Origin: Achromobacter sp. UMC46
Lineage (GTDB): Bacteria; Pseudomonadota; Gammaproteobacteria; Burkholderiales; Burkholderiaceae_B
DNA length: 64,000 bases
Assembly: GCF_014170335.1 (NCBI RefSeq)
Contig: NZ_LZZS01000003.1
Location: 62,001 to 126,000 of the forward strand
Direction: 5' to 3'
The translations under genes and the position numbers were made by a program. This document shows, piece after piece, positions 55,957 to 64,000 of the stretch (the first letter of the stretch is position 1; each line of letters opens with the position of its first letter). The notes beneath the pieces were generated by a model that was not told where the DNA came from, ran no database searches, and saw only the letters and a list, made by a program, of their open reading frames with translations.

Positions 55957-56594
55957 GCATGGACCATAGCCTTCGCCGCCTCTACGAGGATCTGCGCAGC
56001 GTGGCCGTCGCGGTGGTGTATCCGCCGGGCGAAGACCGCGACGTGCTGGTCGAGCAGCTCAAGCGCATCGGCTGCCGCATCCACTTGCACTGGCCGTTCC
56101 CGGATGCCGCGCCGGCGGGCGCCGACGTGATCTTCTTCCAGGTGTCGCAATGCGTGCAGAACAGTTCCGCCTGGTCGGCCAGCGAGGTCGAGGCCACCCT
56201 GATCGCGTTGTCCGAATACGAAACGCCCACCACGCTCAAGCTATTGCTGAAGACCAACGCCCACGGGGTACTGACACGGCCGTTCCGCTCGGCGGGCATC
56301 CTCAGCACGCTGGTGCTGGCGCGCTCGGCCAAGCAGTTCCAGAACCGGCAGCAGGTCAAGATCGACAAGCTGGAGAACACCATCAAGGCGCGGCGCGTCA
56401 TTGAAAAGGCGATCCGCGTGCTGATGGACCATCAGCGGCTGGACGAGCGTGCGGCCTATGAACACATGCGGACCCGCGCCACGGGCTTGCGCGTCAGCGT
56501 GGCGGAAGTGGCCGCGATGATCATCGAGGCCAGCGAGGCCATGGAAAAACTCGGCCTGGGCGGCACGCGCCCGGGGCCGCCGCAAAACGGCTAA
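55953..56594 (+). CDS. AmiR-like ANTAR-domain transcription antiterminator
   Basis: A 213-residue RNA-binding regulator. The N-terminal 120 residues form a receiver-like fold lacking the normal phosphoacceptor pocket, as in AmiR; a coiled coil follows (about 130-155, QNRQQVKIDKLENTIKARRVIEKA), then the C-terminal ANTAR domain (about 145-200) with AIRVLMDHQRLDERAAYEHMRTRATGLRVSVAEVAAMII. ANTAR domains bind paired hairpins in a leader RNA and prevent terminator formation. The obvious target is the leader at 49059-49181 of its own operon. Confidence 0.92.
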   Translation: MSMDHSLRRLYEDLRSVAVAVVYPPGEDRDVLVEQLKRIGCRIHLHWPFPDAAPAGADVIFFQVSQCVQNSSAWSASEVEATLIALSEYETPTTLKLLLKTNAHGVLTRPFRSAGILSTLVLARSAKQFQNRQQVKIDKLENTIKARRVIEKAIRVLMDHQRLDERAAYEHMRTRATGLRVSVAEVAAMIIEASEAMEKLGLGGTRPGPPQNG

Positions 56595-56619
56595 GTGCCG
56601 GCCTGTAAAGAGGAAAACA

Positions 56620-58119
56620 ATGAAAGTCATGATCGCCCGCCTGAACCACGAGACCAATACGTTCTCGCCCGTGCCGACGCCGTTGGCGGCCTTCGGCAAC
56701 GACGGCCCGGCCTTTGGCTTGGACGCCTACGAAGAGAACAAGGGCAAGCGCACGGCCATGTCGGCCTTCATCGATATCGCGGAGGCGAACGGCGCGACGG
56801 TGGTCACGCCGGTGTCCGCCACCGCCTATCCCAGCGGCCGGGTGGACGCGGACGCCTATCGCACGCTGTGCGACGCGATCGTGGCCGGCGCGCGGTGCTG
56901 CGGCGCGATCCTGCTGGACCTGCACGGCGCCATGGTGGTCGAAAGCACCGACGACGGCGAAGGCGACCTGCTGGAGCGCTTGCGCCAGCAGACGCCCGAC
57001 GTGCCGATCGCGGTGGCGCTGGACCTGCACGGCAACGTCACGCCCAAGATGATGGCCAACGCCGATGTCATCGTCAGCTTCAAGACCTACCCGCACGTGG
57101 ACATGTACGAAACCGGCGAGCACGCGGGCCGCATCCTGTTCGACTGGCTCCGCGGCGGGCCGCGCCCGGTGATGGCGTGGCGCCGCCTGCCGTTGATGAC
57201 GCACACCTTGCGCAGCGCTACGGCGCAAGGCGCCATGCGCGACGCGGTGCAGGCGGCCCGGCGCGCCGAAGACGCCGGCATGCTGGGCGTGTCGGTGCTG
57301 GCGGGGTTCGCCTTGGCGGATATTCCGGACCCCTGCCTGAGCGTGGTGGTGGTCGCGTCGGGCGACCCGGCGCCGGCCGAGCAGGCGGCGGCCGAGATGG
57401 TGAAGGGCATCTGGGCGGCGCGCGACGGCTTCTTCTACGACAGCGAGCCCCTGGCGGATTCCCTGGCCCGGGCCGTCGAACTGGCGTGCGGGGCAAGCAA
57501 GCCGGTGCTGTTGCTGGACCATGGCGACAACTGCATGTCCGGCGGCACCTGCGACACCATGGAGGTGCTGATGGCCGCGGTGGACGCCGGCCTGACGGGC
57601 ATTGTCGCGGGCCTGTACTGCGACCCCGAGGCCGTGGAGGCATTGACGTCGGCGGGCGAGGGCGCGCGGGTGGACATCCTGGTGGGCAACAAGCGGCCGA
57701 TCCCCGCCATCGGCCGCCCGGCGGCGCCGGTGCGCCTGCAGGGCGTGGTCGGGGCGGTGACGGACGGCCAGTACGTCATCACGGGCCCGACCTACACCGG
57801 TCAGACGGCATGCATGGGCCGCAGCGCCGTGCTGGATATCGGCGCGGCGCAATTGGTGATCACCGAAAAAACCCACGAGCCCTGGGATCTGGGCGTGTTC
57901 GAAAGCATGGGCTTGGACCCGCGCCGGGCCCGCTTCGTGTTGGTGAAGTCCCGGATGTATTGCCGACCCGTGTTCGAGCCCATCTCCCAGGCACTGGTGG
58001 AGTGCGCCAGCGCGGGCGTCACCAGCTCGGACTTCTCGCTGTTTCCCTACGAGCGCCGGAGCCGTCCGCGCTATCCGCTGGATTCCATGGCGCCCTCCGA
58101 TTACGACCCGTCGGCCTGA
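56620..58119 (+). CDS. MlrC-like M81-family metallohydrolase
   Basis: A 499-residue protein of the MlrC/DUF1485 family (microcystinase C fold). [17 protein letters not shown] opens the chain with the first likely metal ligands (H15, E16); LDLHGAMV and [34 protein letters not shown] near 135-167 provide further histidines and aspartates, and a MlrC C-terminal domain begins near 300 ([18 protein letters not shown]). Known relatives hydrolyse linear peptides or small amides. It lies 25 bp after the ANTAR gene with AGAGGAAA as RBS, so it belongs to the operon and may carry out a second hydrolytic step. Confidence 0.9.
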   Translation: MKVMIARLNHETNTFSPVPTPLAAFGNDGPAFGLDAYEENKGKRTAMSAFIDIAEANGATVVTPVSATAYPSGRVDADAYRTLCDAIVAGARCCGAILLDLHGAMVVESTDDGEGDLLERLRQQTPDVPIAVALDLHGNVTPKMMANADVIVSFKTYPHVDMYETGEHAGRILFDWLRGGPRPVMAWRRLPLMTHTLRSATAQGAMRDAVQAARRAEDAGMLGVSVLAGFALADIPDPCLSVVVVASGDPAPAEQAAAEMVKGIWAARDGFFYDSEPLADSLARAVELACGASKPVLLLDHGDNCMSGGTCDTMEVLMAAVDAGLTGIVAGLYCDPEAVEALTSAGEGARVDILVGNKRPIPAIGRPAAPVRLQGVVGAVTDGQYVITGPTYTGQTACMGRSAVLDIGAAQLVITEKTHEPWDLGVFESMGLDPRRARFVLVKSRMYCRPVFEPISQALVECASAGVTSSDFSLFPYERRSRPRYPLDSMAPSDYDPSA

Positions 58120-58143
58120 ACGGCAAGCCGGCGGGCGTCCGCA

Positions 58144-58149
58144 TACAAT
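58144..58149 (+). promoter_or_regulatory. -10-like hexamer abutting the pseudouridine synthase start
   Basis: TACAAT ends 7 nt before the ATG, with no Shine-Dalgarno sequence in ACCGGCC between them. Suggests a leaderless or one-base leader transcript independent of the upstream operon. No -35 was recognised. Confidence 0.4.
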
Positions 58150-58156
58150 ACCGGCC

Positions 58157-58888
58157 ATGGAAAAAGTACGCATCTCCAAGCTCATGTCCGAGCGCGGACT
58201 CTGCTCGCGCCGCGAGGCCGACAGCTATATCGAACGCGGCTGGGTCCGCGTGGACGGCGCCGTGGTGTCCGAACTGGGCGCCCGGGCCTATCCCGACCAG
58301 GTCATCACGCTTGAGCGCGCCGCGCAGGCGCGACAGACCTCGCGGGTCACGATCCTGATCAACAAGCCCGTGGGCTACGTGTCCGGCCAGGCCGAAAAGG
58401 GCTACACGCCGGCGGTGGCGCTGATCGATTCGCGCTCGCGCTTCGCGGGCGACCGGGCGCCGCAGCGCTTCGAACGCGCCCATCTGGACGGGCTGGCCGT
58501 GGCCGGCCGGCTGGACATCGATTCCCAGGGCCTGCTGGTGCTGACCCAGGACGGCCGCATCGCCAAGCACTTGATCGGCGAAGATTCCAGCGTGGACAAG
58601 GAATACCTGGTACGCGTGCAGGGCGACTTGTCGGACCGCGGCCTGGAACTCCTGAACCACGGCCTGTCGCTGGACGGCCGCGCGCTCAAGCCCGCCCATG
58701 TGCGGTGGCAGAACCATGACCAGCTGCGTTTTGTGCTGCGCGAAGGCAAGAAGCGCCAGATCCGCCGCATGTGCGAACTGGTCGGTCTGAAGGTCGTGGG
58801 CTTGAAGCGCGTGCGCATCGGCCGCGTGTCGTTGGGTGACCTGCCGTTGGGCCAATGGCGCTATCTGCGCGACGACGAAGGGTTCTGA
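58157..58888 (+). CDS. rluF: Pseudouridine synthase, RluF/RsuA family
   Basis: A 243-residue enzyme. An N-terminal S4 RNA-binding domain (about 5-60, [30 protein letters not shown]) is followed by the catalytic domain with [10 protein letters not shown] near 70 and the catalytic aspartate in [18 protein letters not shown] near 117-133; [28 protein letters not shown] closes the family pattern. Closest in layout to RluF (23S U2604, tRNA-Tyr U35) rather than RsuA or RluB, but the exact target base is inferred. Confidence 0.88.
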   Translation: MEKVRISKLMSERGLCSRREADSYIERGWVRVDGAVVSELGARAYPDQVITLERAAQARQTSRVTILINKPVGYVSGQAEKGYTPAVALIDSRSRFAGDRAPQRFERAHLDGLAVAGRLDIDSQGLLVLTQDGRIAKHLIGEDSSVDKEYLVRVQGDLSDRGLELLNHGLSLDGRALKPAHVRWQNHDQLRFVLREGKKRQIRRMCELVGLKVVGLKRVRIGRVSLGDLPLGQWRYLRDDEGF

Positions 58889-58987
58889 CCCCCGTTTCGC
58901 CGAGCATTCGGGCCATTTTTTCGGCTATCGCGGCCGCAGCGCCCCGTCGGCGGCCGGCAGATTTTTCAATCTGTTTCCGTGACACCG

Positions 58988-59911
58988 TTATTTCATGAAA
59001 GCGGGGGTATCCTTCGCTTGCCCGCCGCTGCCCAGGCGCTCCATCAGGAATTCGATGAAGATCCGGGTCTTGGCGGGCAGGAGCCGGGTTTCGGTGACCG
59101 CGTAGACAGGGAAGGGCCCCAGTTGCCAGTCCGGCAGCACGCGCCGCAATTGGCCGGACTGCTGCTCGGCCGTCTGGCCGCCTACCAGCACCGCGATGCC
59201 CGCGCCCAGCATGGCCAACCGGCGCGCCATGGCGACGCCATTGACCGAAAACCGGTTGCCCGGGGTGAATTCGATGTGCTGGTCGCCGTTGGAAAGCGGC
59301 CAGCGGGTCACGCGGCCAGCGCCTTCGGCGCGGAACTCTATGCACTCGTGGCGGGTCAAGTCGCTGGGGTGCCGCGGTTCGCCGTGCTTCTCCAGGTAGT
59401 CATGCGAGGCATACAGGTGGGCGGGCAGCATGCCCAGCAGCCTTGCAATCTGCGTCGAGTCCGGCAGTTCGCCGATTTCGATGGAGATGTCGCAGGTCTG
59501 GAATACGCGCGACGCGTGGTCCGGATTGGCAAGATCCAGGAAAAACGTGACGTCGGGATAGCGGCGGGAGAACTCCATGAACGATTCAGCCAGGAAGTCC
59601 GTGCCGAAATCCGCGGGCATGTTCACCCGCAACGGTCCGGCGGGCGTATCGACCAGCTTCTGCAGTTCTTCGTGGGCGATCTGCGCTTCAGCGACGATGC
59701 GCTGGCAGCGTTCGAAGTACAGCCGGCCGGCGTCGGTCAGTTCCACCTTGCGCGTGGTGCGGCTGAGCAGTCGCAGGCCGACGGAGCGTTCCAGTTCGGC
59801 CACCTGGCGAGACAAGGTGGACTTGGGGACGCCCAGCGTCGCCGCGGCGCGGCTAAAACTGTGCGTCTTGGCCACCTCTACGAAGAGTTCCATGCCTTGT
59901 AAGCGTTTCAT
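58988..59911 (-). CDS. LysR-family regulator divergent from the RND efflux operon (CrgA-like)
   Basis: A 307-residue LTTR. The DNA-binding domain (1-60) has LFVEVAKTHSFSRAAATLGVPKSTLSRQVAELERSVGLRLL and the effector domain follows from about 90. It is a paralogue of the regulator at 9157-10047 and shares upstream motifs with it. Divergent placement from the adaptor gene suggests control of the pump, as LysR-type genes beside RND operons often do. CAGAAT (minus strand, 59918-59923) ends 6 nt before the ATG, and no Shine-Dalgarno sequence is present. Confidence 0.9.
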   Translation of the reverse strand: MKRLQGMELFVEVAKTHSFSRAAATLGVPKSTLSRQVAELERSVGLRLLSRTTRKVELTDAGRLYFERCQRIVAEAQIAHEELQKLVDTPAGPLRVNMPADFGTDFLAESFMEFSRRYPDVTFFLDLANPDHASRVFQTCDISIEIGELPDSTQIARLLGMLPAHLYASHDYLEKHGEPRHPSDLTRHECIEFRAEGAGRVTRWPLSNGDQHIEFTPGNRFSVNGVAMARRLAMLGAGIAVLVGGQTAEQQSGQLRRVLPDWQLGPFPVYAVTETRLLPAKTRIFIEFLMERLGSGGQAKDTPAFMK

Positions 59912-59942
59912 GGCGAGATTCTGTCACATGCCGGGGAGTAAG

Positions 59943-59962
59943 AATTGTCCCATAAATGGAAT
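59943..59962. promoter_or_regulatory. Shared motif upstream of the second LysR gene
   Basis: On the minus strand ATTCCATTTAT (59952-59962) is followed by GGGACAATT (59943-59951), 32-51 bp before the LysR start. The same 11-mer and 8-mer occur at 9093-9112 upstream of the paralogous LysR gene, in the opposite order. Confidence 0.5.
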
Positions 59963-60103
59963 GATGTTTTCTTAATGCGCCCCTTTGTTTCCCGGGCGGG
60001 ATAACGCAGAATGCGAGTTCTGCAATGCAGCAATGCGACTAAGCCCACCCTGCGTGTTCAACGCGAATCCACCCAAGTTGATGCACTGCCTTGCCAGATT
60101 CGG

Positions 60104-60212
60104 GCGCGGCCCGGCCTTTTTTTTTGCCGCCGGGCCGTGCCAAGGTAAAAAAAGCCCCCTCGGGGGCAGCAAGCTCGCCAAGGCGGGTGCGGCGTGGGGC
60201 CTCATTTTTTTT
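60104..60212 (+). promoter_or_regulatory. Two terminator-like structures in the RND operon leader
   Basis: GCGCGGCCCGGC (60104-60115) pairs with 60129-60140 (12 bp, one G-T) around a loop holding a nine-T run. Next, A7 plus GCCCC (60147-60158) faces GGGGC (60196-60200) and T8 (60205-60212), with an inner GCCCCC/GGGGGC hairpin (60154-60167). The second ends 12 bp before the adaptor ATG. This may attenuate pump expression or be a dispersed intergenic repeat. Confidence 0.5.
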
Positions 60213-60224
60213 GGAATGCAATCT

Positions 60225-61418
60225 ATGAACAAGAAAAGCGCTATGTGGCGCGGCGCGGCGATTGTCACGCTGACGGCATCGGCTCTCACCCTGGCCGCCT
60301 GCGGCAAGAAGCAGGACGCGCCGCAGGCGGGCAAGCCGCAAGTCTCGGTCGTGACCTTGACCACGCAGCCCGTTTCCCTGACCACCGAATTGCCGGGCCG
60401 CACGTCCGCATTCCGGGTCGCCGAAGTCCGGCCCCAGGTCAACGGCATCGTCCAGAAGCGCCTGTTCACCGAAGGCGGTGAAGTCAAGGCGGGCGAACAG
60501 CTCTATCAGATCGATCCCGCTCTCTACCAAGCCAGCGTCGACAGCCAGAAGGCCGCTCTGGCGCGCGCCCAGGCACAGCAGAAGACCGCCGCCTTGCTGG
60601 CCGAGCGGTACAAGCCGCTGGTGGCTACGCGCGCCGTCAGCCAGCAGACCTATGACAACGCCGTCGCGTCGCGCGACCAGGCCGCCGCCGACGTGATGTC
60701 GGCCAAGGCCGCGTTGGACACGGCCCGCATCAACCTGGTCTACACCAAGGTGCTGTCGCCAATTGACGGCATCATCGGCCGTTCCTCGGTGACCGAGGGG
60801 GCGTTGGTCACGGCCAACCAGACCGGCGCCTTGGCTGCGGTGCAGCAAATCGATCCGATCTACGTCGACGTGACGCAGTCCAGCGTCCAACTGCTGCGTT
60901 TGCAGGACGCGCTGGCCAGCGGCCAGTTGAAGAAGGCCGACGGCGAGCAGTCCGCGCTGGTCACGTTGACCCTGGAAGACGGTTCGCAATACAAGCAGAC
61001 GGGCAAGCTCCAGTTCTCGGAAGTGACCGTGGACCAGGGCACCGGCTCGATCACGCTGCGCGCGGTGTTCCCGAACCCGGACCGCCGCCTCTTGCCCGGC
61101 ATGTTCGTGCGTGCCCGCCTGGCTGACGGCGTGGCCGCCGACGGCCTGCTGGTGCCGCAACGCGGCGTCACGCGCAACCAGCGCGGCCTGCCGACGGCGC
61201 TGGTGGTCAACGCCAAGAACCAGGTCGAATTGCGTGAATTGAAGACCGACCGTGCCATTGGCGACAAGTGGCTGGTGACCGACGGCCTGGCCGCCGGCGA
61301 CAAGGTCATCGTGGAAGGCCTGCAGATGGTGCGTCCGGGCGTCGAAGTCGTCGCCACCGAAGCGGGCGCCAAGGCGCAGCAGCCGCAAGCGGCGAACGCC
61401 GCGCCGGCCAAGCAGTAA
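60225..61418 (+). CDS. RND efflux periplasmic adaptor (AcrA/MexA/AxyA-like)
   Basis: A 397-residue membrane-fusion lipoprotein; lipobox LAAC places the acylated cysteine near residue 26. Lipoyl, alpha-hairpin (about 100-165), beta-barrel and membrane-proximal domains follow in order, with [46 protein letters not shown] and [21 protein letters not shown] as family marks. It links the pump to an outer-membrane channel. The ATG at 60225 is chosen; another lies three codons earlier. Likely equivalent to AxyA of Achromobacter AxyABM, but this is inference from genus and layout. The pump gene follows after 14 bp. Confidence 0.92.
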   Translation: MNKKSAMWRGAAIVTLTASALTLAACGKKQDAPQAGKPQVSVVTLTTQPVSLTTELPGRTSAFRVAEVRPQVNGIVQKRLFTEGGEVKAGEQLYQIDPALYQASVDSQKAALARAQAQQKTAALLAERYKPLVATRAVSQQTYDNAVASRDQAAADVMSAKAALDTARINLVYTKVLSPIDGIIGRSSVTEGALVTANQTGALAAVQQIDPIYVDVTQSSVQLLRLQDALASGQLKKADGEQSALVTLTLEDGSQYKQTGKLQFSEVTVDQGTGSITLRAVFPNPDRRLLPGMFVRARLADGVAADGLLVPQRGVTRNQRGLPTALVVNAKNQVELRELKTDRAIGDKWLVTDGLAAGDKVIVEGLQMVRPGVEVVATEAGAKAQQPQAANAAPAKQ

Positions 61419-61432
61419 TCAGGGAGCCATGC

Positions 61433-64000
61433 ATGGCAAAGTTTTTTATCGATAGGCCGGTTTTCGCCTGGGTGATCGCGATCGTGCTGATGATGGCCGG
61501 CGCGCTGTCCATCCTGCAATTGCCGGTCTCCCAATACCCCAACATCGCACCGCCGGCCATCGGCATCGCGGTGACCTACCCGGGCGCCTCCGCGCAGACC
61601 GTGCAGGACACCGTGGTGCAGGTGATCGAACAGCAGATGAACGGGCTGGACGGCTTGCAGTACATCTCGTCGGAAAGCAACTCCGACGGCAGCATGTCCA
61701 TCACGCTGACCTTCAAGCAAGGCACCAATCCGGACACCGCGCAGGTGCAGGTGCAGAACAAGCTTGCGCTGGCGCAGCCGCTCTTGCCGCAGGAAGTGCA
61801 GCAGCAGGGCATCCGCGTCACCAAGGCCACGAAGAACTTCCTGATCGTGGCGGGCTTCGTGTCCACCGACGGCACGATGACCAAGGATGACTTGGCCGAC
61901 TACGTCGCCTCGTACATCCAGGATCCCATCAGCCGCACGCAGGGCGTGGGCGACTTCCAGCTGTTCGGCTCGCAGTACGCGATGCGCATCTGGCTGGATC
62001 CCGCCAAGCTCGTCAATTACGGGCTGACCACGGTCGACGTGGTCGCGGCGATCAAGGAACAGAACGTGCAGGTGTCGTCCGGCCAGCTGGGCGGCCTGCC
62101 GTCCGTGCGCGGGCAGCAGCTGAACGCCACCATCATCGGGCCGTCGCGCCTGGAGAAGGCGGAAGACTTCGGCCGCATCCTGCTGAAGGTCAACGCCGAC
62201 GGCTCGCAAGTGCGCCTGGGCGATGTTTCGCGCATCGAACTCGGCGGCCAGACCTACGCCATCGACAGCTTCTACAACGGCAAGCCCGCTTCGGGCCTGG
62301 CGATCAAGCTGGCGCCGGGCGCCAACGCCCTGGATACGGCGCAGGCGGTGCGCGACACTATCAACAACCTGAAGCCGTACTTCCCGCCGGGCATGGACGT
62401 CGTCTATCCGTACGACACGACGCCGTTCGTCAGCCTGTCGATCCATGAAGTGTTCAAGACGCTGGTCGAAGCCATCATCCTGGTCTTCCTGGTGATGTAC
62501 CTGTTCCTGCAGAACTTCCGCGCCACCATCATCCCCACCCTGGCCGTGCCGGTGGTGCTGCTGGGTACGTTCGGCGTGCTGGCCGCGTTCGGCTATTCCA
62601 TCAACACGTTGACGATGTTCGGCATGGTGCTGGCCATCGGCCTGCTGGTGGACGACGCCATCGTGGTGGTCGAGAACGTGGAGCGGGTGATGGCCGAAGA
62701 AGGCCTGACACCCAAACAGGCCACCCGCAAGTCCATGGGCCAGATCACCGGCGCGCTGATCGGCATCGCCATGGTGCTGGCCGCCGTGTTCATCCCGATG
62801 GCGTTCTTCGGCGGCTCCACGGGCGTGATCTACCGCCAGTTCTCGATCACCATCGTGTCTTCGATGGTGCTGTCGGTGCTGGTGGCAATCGTCTTCACGC
62901 CGGCCTTGTGCGCGACCTTGCTCAAACCCATCCCGAAGGGCCATCACGGCACGAAGCGGGGCTTTTTCGGCTGGTTCAACCGCGCGTTCGATCGCAGCAG
63001 CAACGGCTACGCCAACAGCGTGGCGCGCGGGCTCAACCGCACCAAGCGGCTGATGGTGGTGTACCTGGCGCTGGTCATCGCCATGGGCTGGCTGTTCACA
63101 CGCATCCCGACGGCGTTCCTGCCTGCCGAAGACCAGGGCATCCTGTTCGCCCAGATCCAGACGCCGGCCGGCGCCACCGCGGAAGCCACGAAGGCCGTCA
63201 TCGACGACGCCACGAAGTATCTGCTGACCGAAGAAAAGGATGCCGTGACCTCGGTGTTCGCGGTCAACGGCTTCAACTTCGGCGGCCGCGGCCAGAACGC
63301 GTCCATCCTGTTCATCAAGCTGCGCGACTGGGAAGAACGCGGCGACGCCAGCCTGAAGGCCGGCGCCGTGGCGGCGCGCGCCAACGCGCACTTCGCCAAG
63401 ACCGAACGCCGCGCGCAACTGTTCGTGGTGCCGCCGCCGTCCGTGATGGAATTGGGCAACGTGACCGGTTTCGACTTCCAGCTGATGGACCGTGCCGGCG
63501 TGGGCCATGAAAAGCTGCTTGCCGCGCGCAACCAGCTGCTGGGCGAGGCCGCGAAAAGCCCGGTGCTGATCGGCGTGCGTCCCAACGGCATCGAAGACGC
63601 GCCGCAGTACCAGCTGGACATCGACCGCGAAAAAGCGCGCGCGCTGGGCGTGGCCGTGTCGGACATCAACAGCACGCTGGCCACCGCATGGGGATCGTCG
63701 TACGTCAACGACTTCATCGACCGCGGCCGCGTGAAGAAGGTGTTCGCGCAGGGCGAGGCGTCGTCGCGCATGCTGCCGGAAGACCTGAACAAATGGTATG
63801 TGCGCAACAACGCGGGCGACATGGTGCCGTTCTCGGCATTCGCGAAAGCGACGTGGAGCTTCGGCCCGCAGAAGCTGAACCGCTATAACGGCGTGCCGTC
63901 CTACAACATCCAGGGCCAGGCGGCGCCGGGCTACAGCTCGGGCGCGGCGATGGACGAAATGGAAAAGCTGGCGGCCAAGTTGCCGGTGGGCGTGGGTTTC
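61433..64000 (+). CDS. RND multidrug efflux pump inner-membrane subunit, partial
   Basis: The first 856 codons of an HAE1-type proton-driven drug pump of about 1040-1060 residues; the end lies outside the window. [41 protein letters not shown] is the AcrB/MexB start. The proton-relay aspartates are in [20 protein letters not shown] near 400-420, and the porter segment with [24 protein letters not shown] near 613-636 is typical of the AcrB/MexB line. GGGAG lies before the ATG. With the adaptor it forms a tripartite pump; the channel gene would be expected next. Closest likely relative is AxyB. Confidence 0.95.
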   Translation, partial: MAKFFIDRPVFAWVIAIVLMMAGALSILQLPVSQYPNIAPPAIGIAVTYPGASAQTVQDTVVQVIEQQMNGLDGLQYISSESNSDGSMSITLTFKQGTNPDTAQVQVQNKLALAQPLLPQEVQQQGIRVTKATKNFLIVAGFVSTDGTMTKDDLADYVASYIQDPISRTQGVGDFQLFGSQYAMRIWLDPAKLVNYGLTTVDVVAAIKEQNVQVSSGQLGGLPSVRGQQLNATIIGPSRLEKAEDFGRILLKVNADGSQVRLGDVSRIELGGQTYAIDSFYNGKPASGLAIKLAPGANALDTAQAVRDTINNLKPYFPPGMDVVYPYDTTPFVSLSIHEVFKTLVEAIILVFLVMYLFLQNFRATIIPTLAVPVVLLGTFGVLAAFGYSINTLTMFGMVLAIGLLVDDAIVVVENVERVMAEEGLTPKQATRKSMGQITGALIGIAMVLAAVFIPMAFFGGSTGVIYRQFSITIVSSMVLSVLVAIVFTPALCATLLKPIPKGHHGTKRGFFGWFNRAFDRSSNGYANSVARGLNRTKRLMVVYLALVIAMGWLFTRIPTAFLPAEDQGILFAQIQTPAGATAEATKAVIDDATKYLLTEEKDAVTSVFAVNGFNFGGRGQNASILFIKLRDWEERGDASLKAGAVAARANAHFAKTERRAQLFVVPPPSVMELGNVTGFDFQLMDRAGVGHEKLLAARNQLLGEAAKSPVLIGVRPNGIEDAPQYQLDIDREKARALGVAVSDINSTLATAWGSSYVNDFIDRGRVKKVFAQGEASSRMLPEDLNKWYVRNNAGDMVPFSAFAKATWSFGPQKLNRYNGVPSYNIQGQAAPGYSSGAAMDEMEKLAAKLPVGVGF

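Noticed and set aside
60860-63508. An 882-codon open frame antisense to the RND adaptor and pump genes
   Set aside because: Mirror of the pump gene caused by codon bias; no RBS and no recognisable domain.

Overview
The window is high-GC, gene-dense DNA from a betaproteobacterium of the Alcaligenaceae, most likely Achromobacter or a close relative of Bordetella. The basis is gene content and order: a Bug-type solute receptor, the very long DUF3683 FAD/Fe-S oxidoreductase, a GbsR-cydABX-cydDC cluster, an lpt/hpf/ptsN/hprK block, the rsmI-yraN-gmhA-dolP block, CrgA-like LysR regulators and an AxyAB/MexAB-like efflux pump. The genus is inferred. I saw no rRNA or tRNA gene, insertion sequence, prophage or CRISPR array; this looks like ordinary chromosome.

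Layout. 1-10 kb: end of a Bug receptor gene, the FAD/Fe-S oxidoreductase, a YqaA-like membrane protein, ilvA, a porin, a small repeat protein (DUF4148) and a LysR regulator. 10-17.7 kb, minus strand: regulator, cytochrome bd oxidase (cydA, cydB and the 41-codon cydX), its CydDC exporter and apt. 18-25.4 kb: purT, then the envelope and PTS block kdsD-kdsC-lptC-lptA-lptB-hpf-ptsN-hprK. In E. coli rpoN lies between lptB and hpf; here it is absent. 25.4-29 kb: a MocR regulator and two multiheme cytochromes c sit between hprK and rapZ. 29-38.5 kb: rapZ-rlpA, ogt, rsmI, yraN-gmhA-dolP-tlpA, metQ, argB, a HAD nucleotidase and slmA. 38.8-48.9 kb: a DASS carboxylate transporter with an Ldh2-type dehydrogenase, a 770-bp gene-free stretch rich in inverted repeats, yaeQ, a TetR-SDR-MFS module with two identical 20-bp palindromic operators, two coupled secreted unknowns, an orphan coding fragment, a membrane protein and ubiC.

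49-58 kb is the most interesting part. A single plus-strand operon encodes a nitrilase-superfamily amidohydrolase, a branched-chain-type ABC importer (receptor, permease, a fused permease-ATPase, ATPase), an AmiC-like ligand sensor, an AmiR-like ANTAR antiterminator and an MlrC-like metallohydrolase. Ahead of it lie a sigma70-like promoter and a roughly 155-nt leader ending in a strong intrinsic terminator. This predicts a ligand-controlled antitermination circuit for uptake and hydrolysis of an amide or nitrile-type compound, with sensor and antiterminator encoded at the distal end of the operon they control. 58-64 kb: an RluF-like pseudouridine synthase, a second CrgA-like LysR regulator, and the divergent start of an RND efflux operon (adaptor complete, pump cut by the window end).

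Several genes (kdsD, ptsN, gmhA, rluF, ubiC, the second lysR) have a -10-like hexamer 6-8 nt before the start codon and no Shine-Dalgarno sequence, suggesting leaderless or nearly leaderless transcripts.
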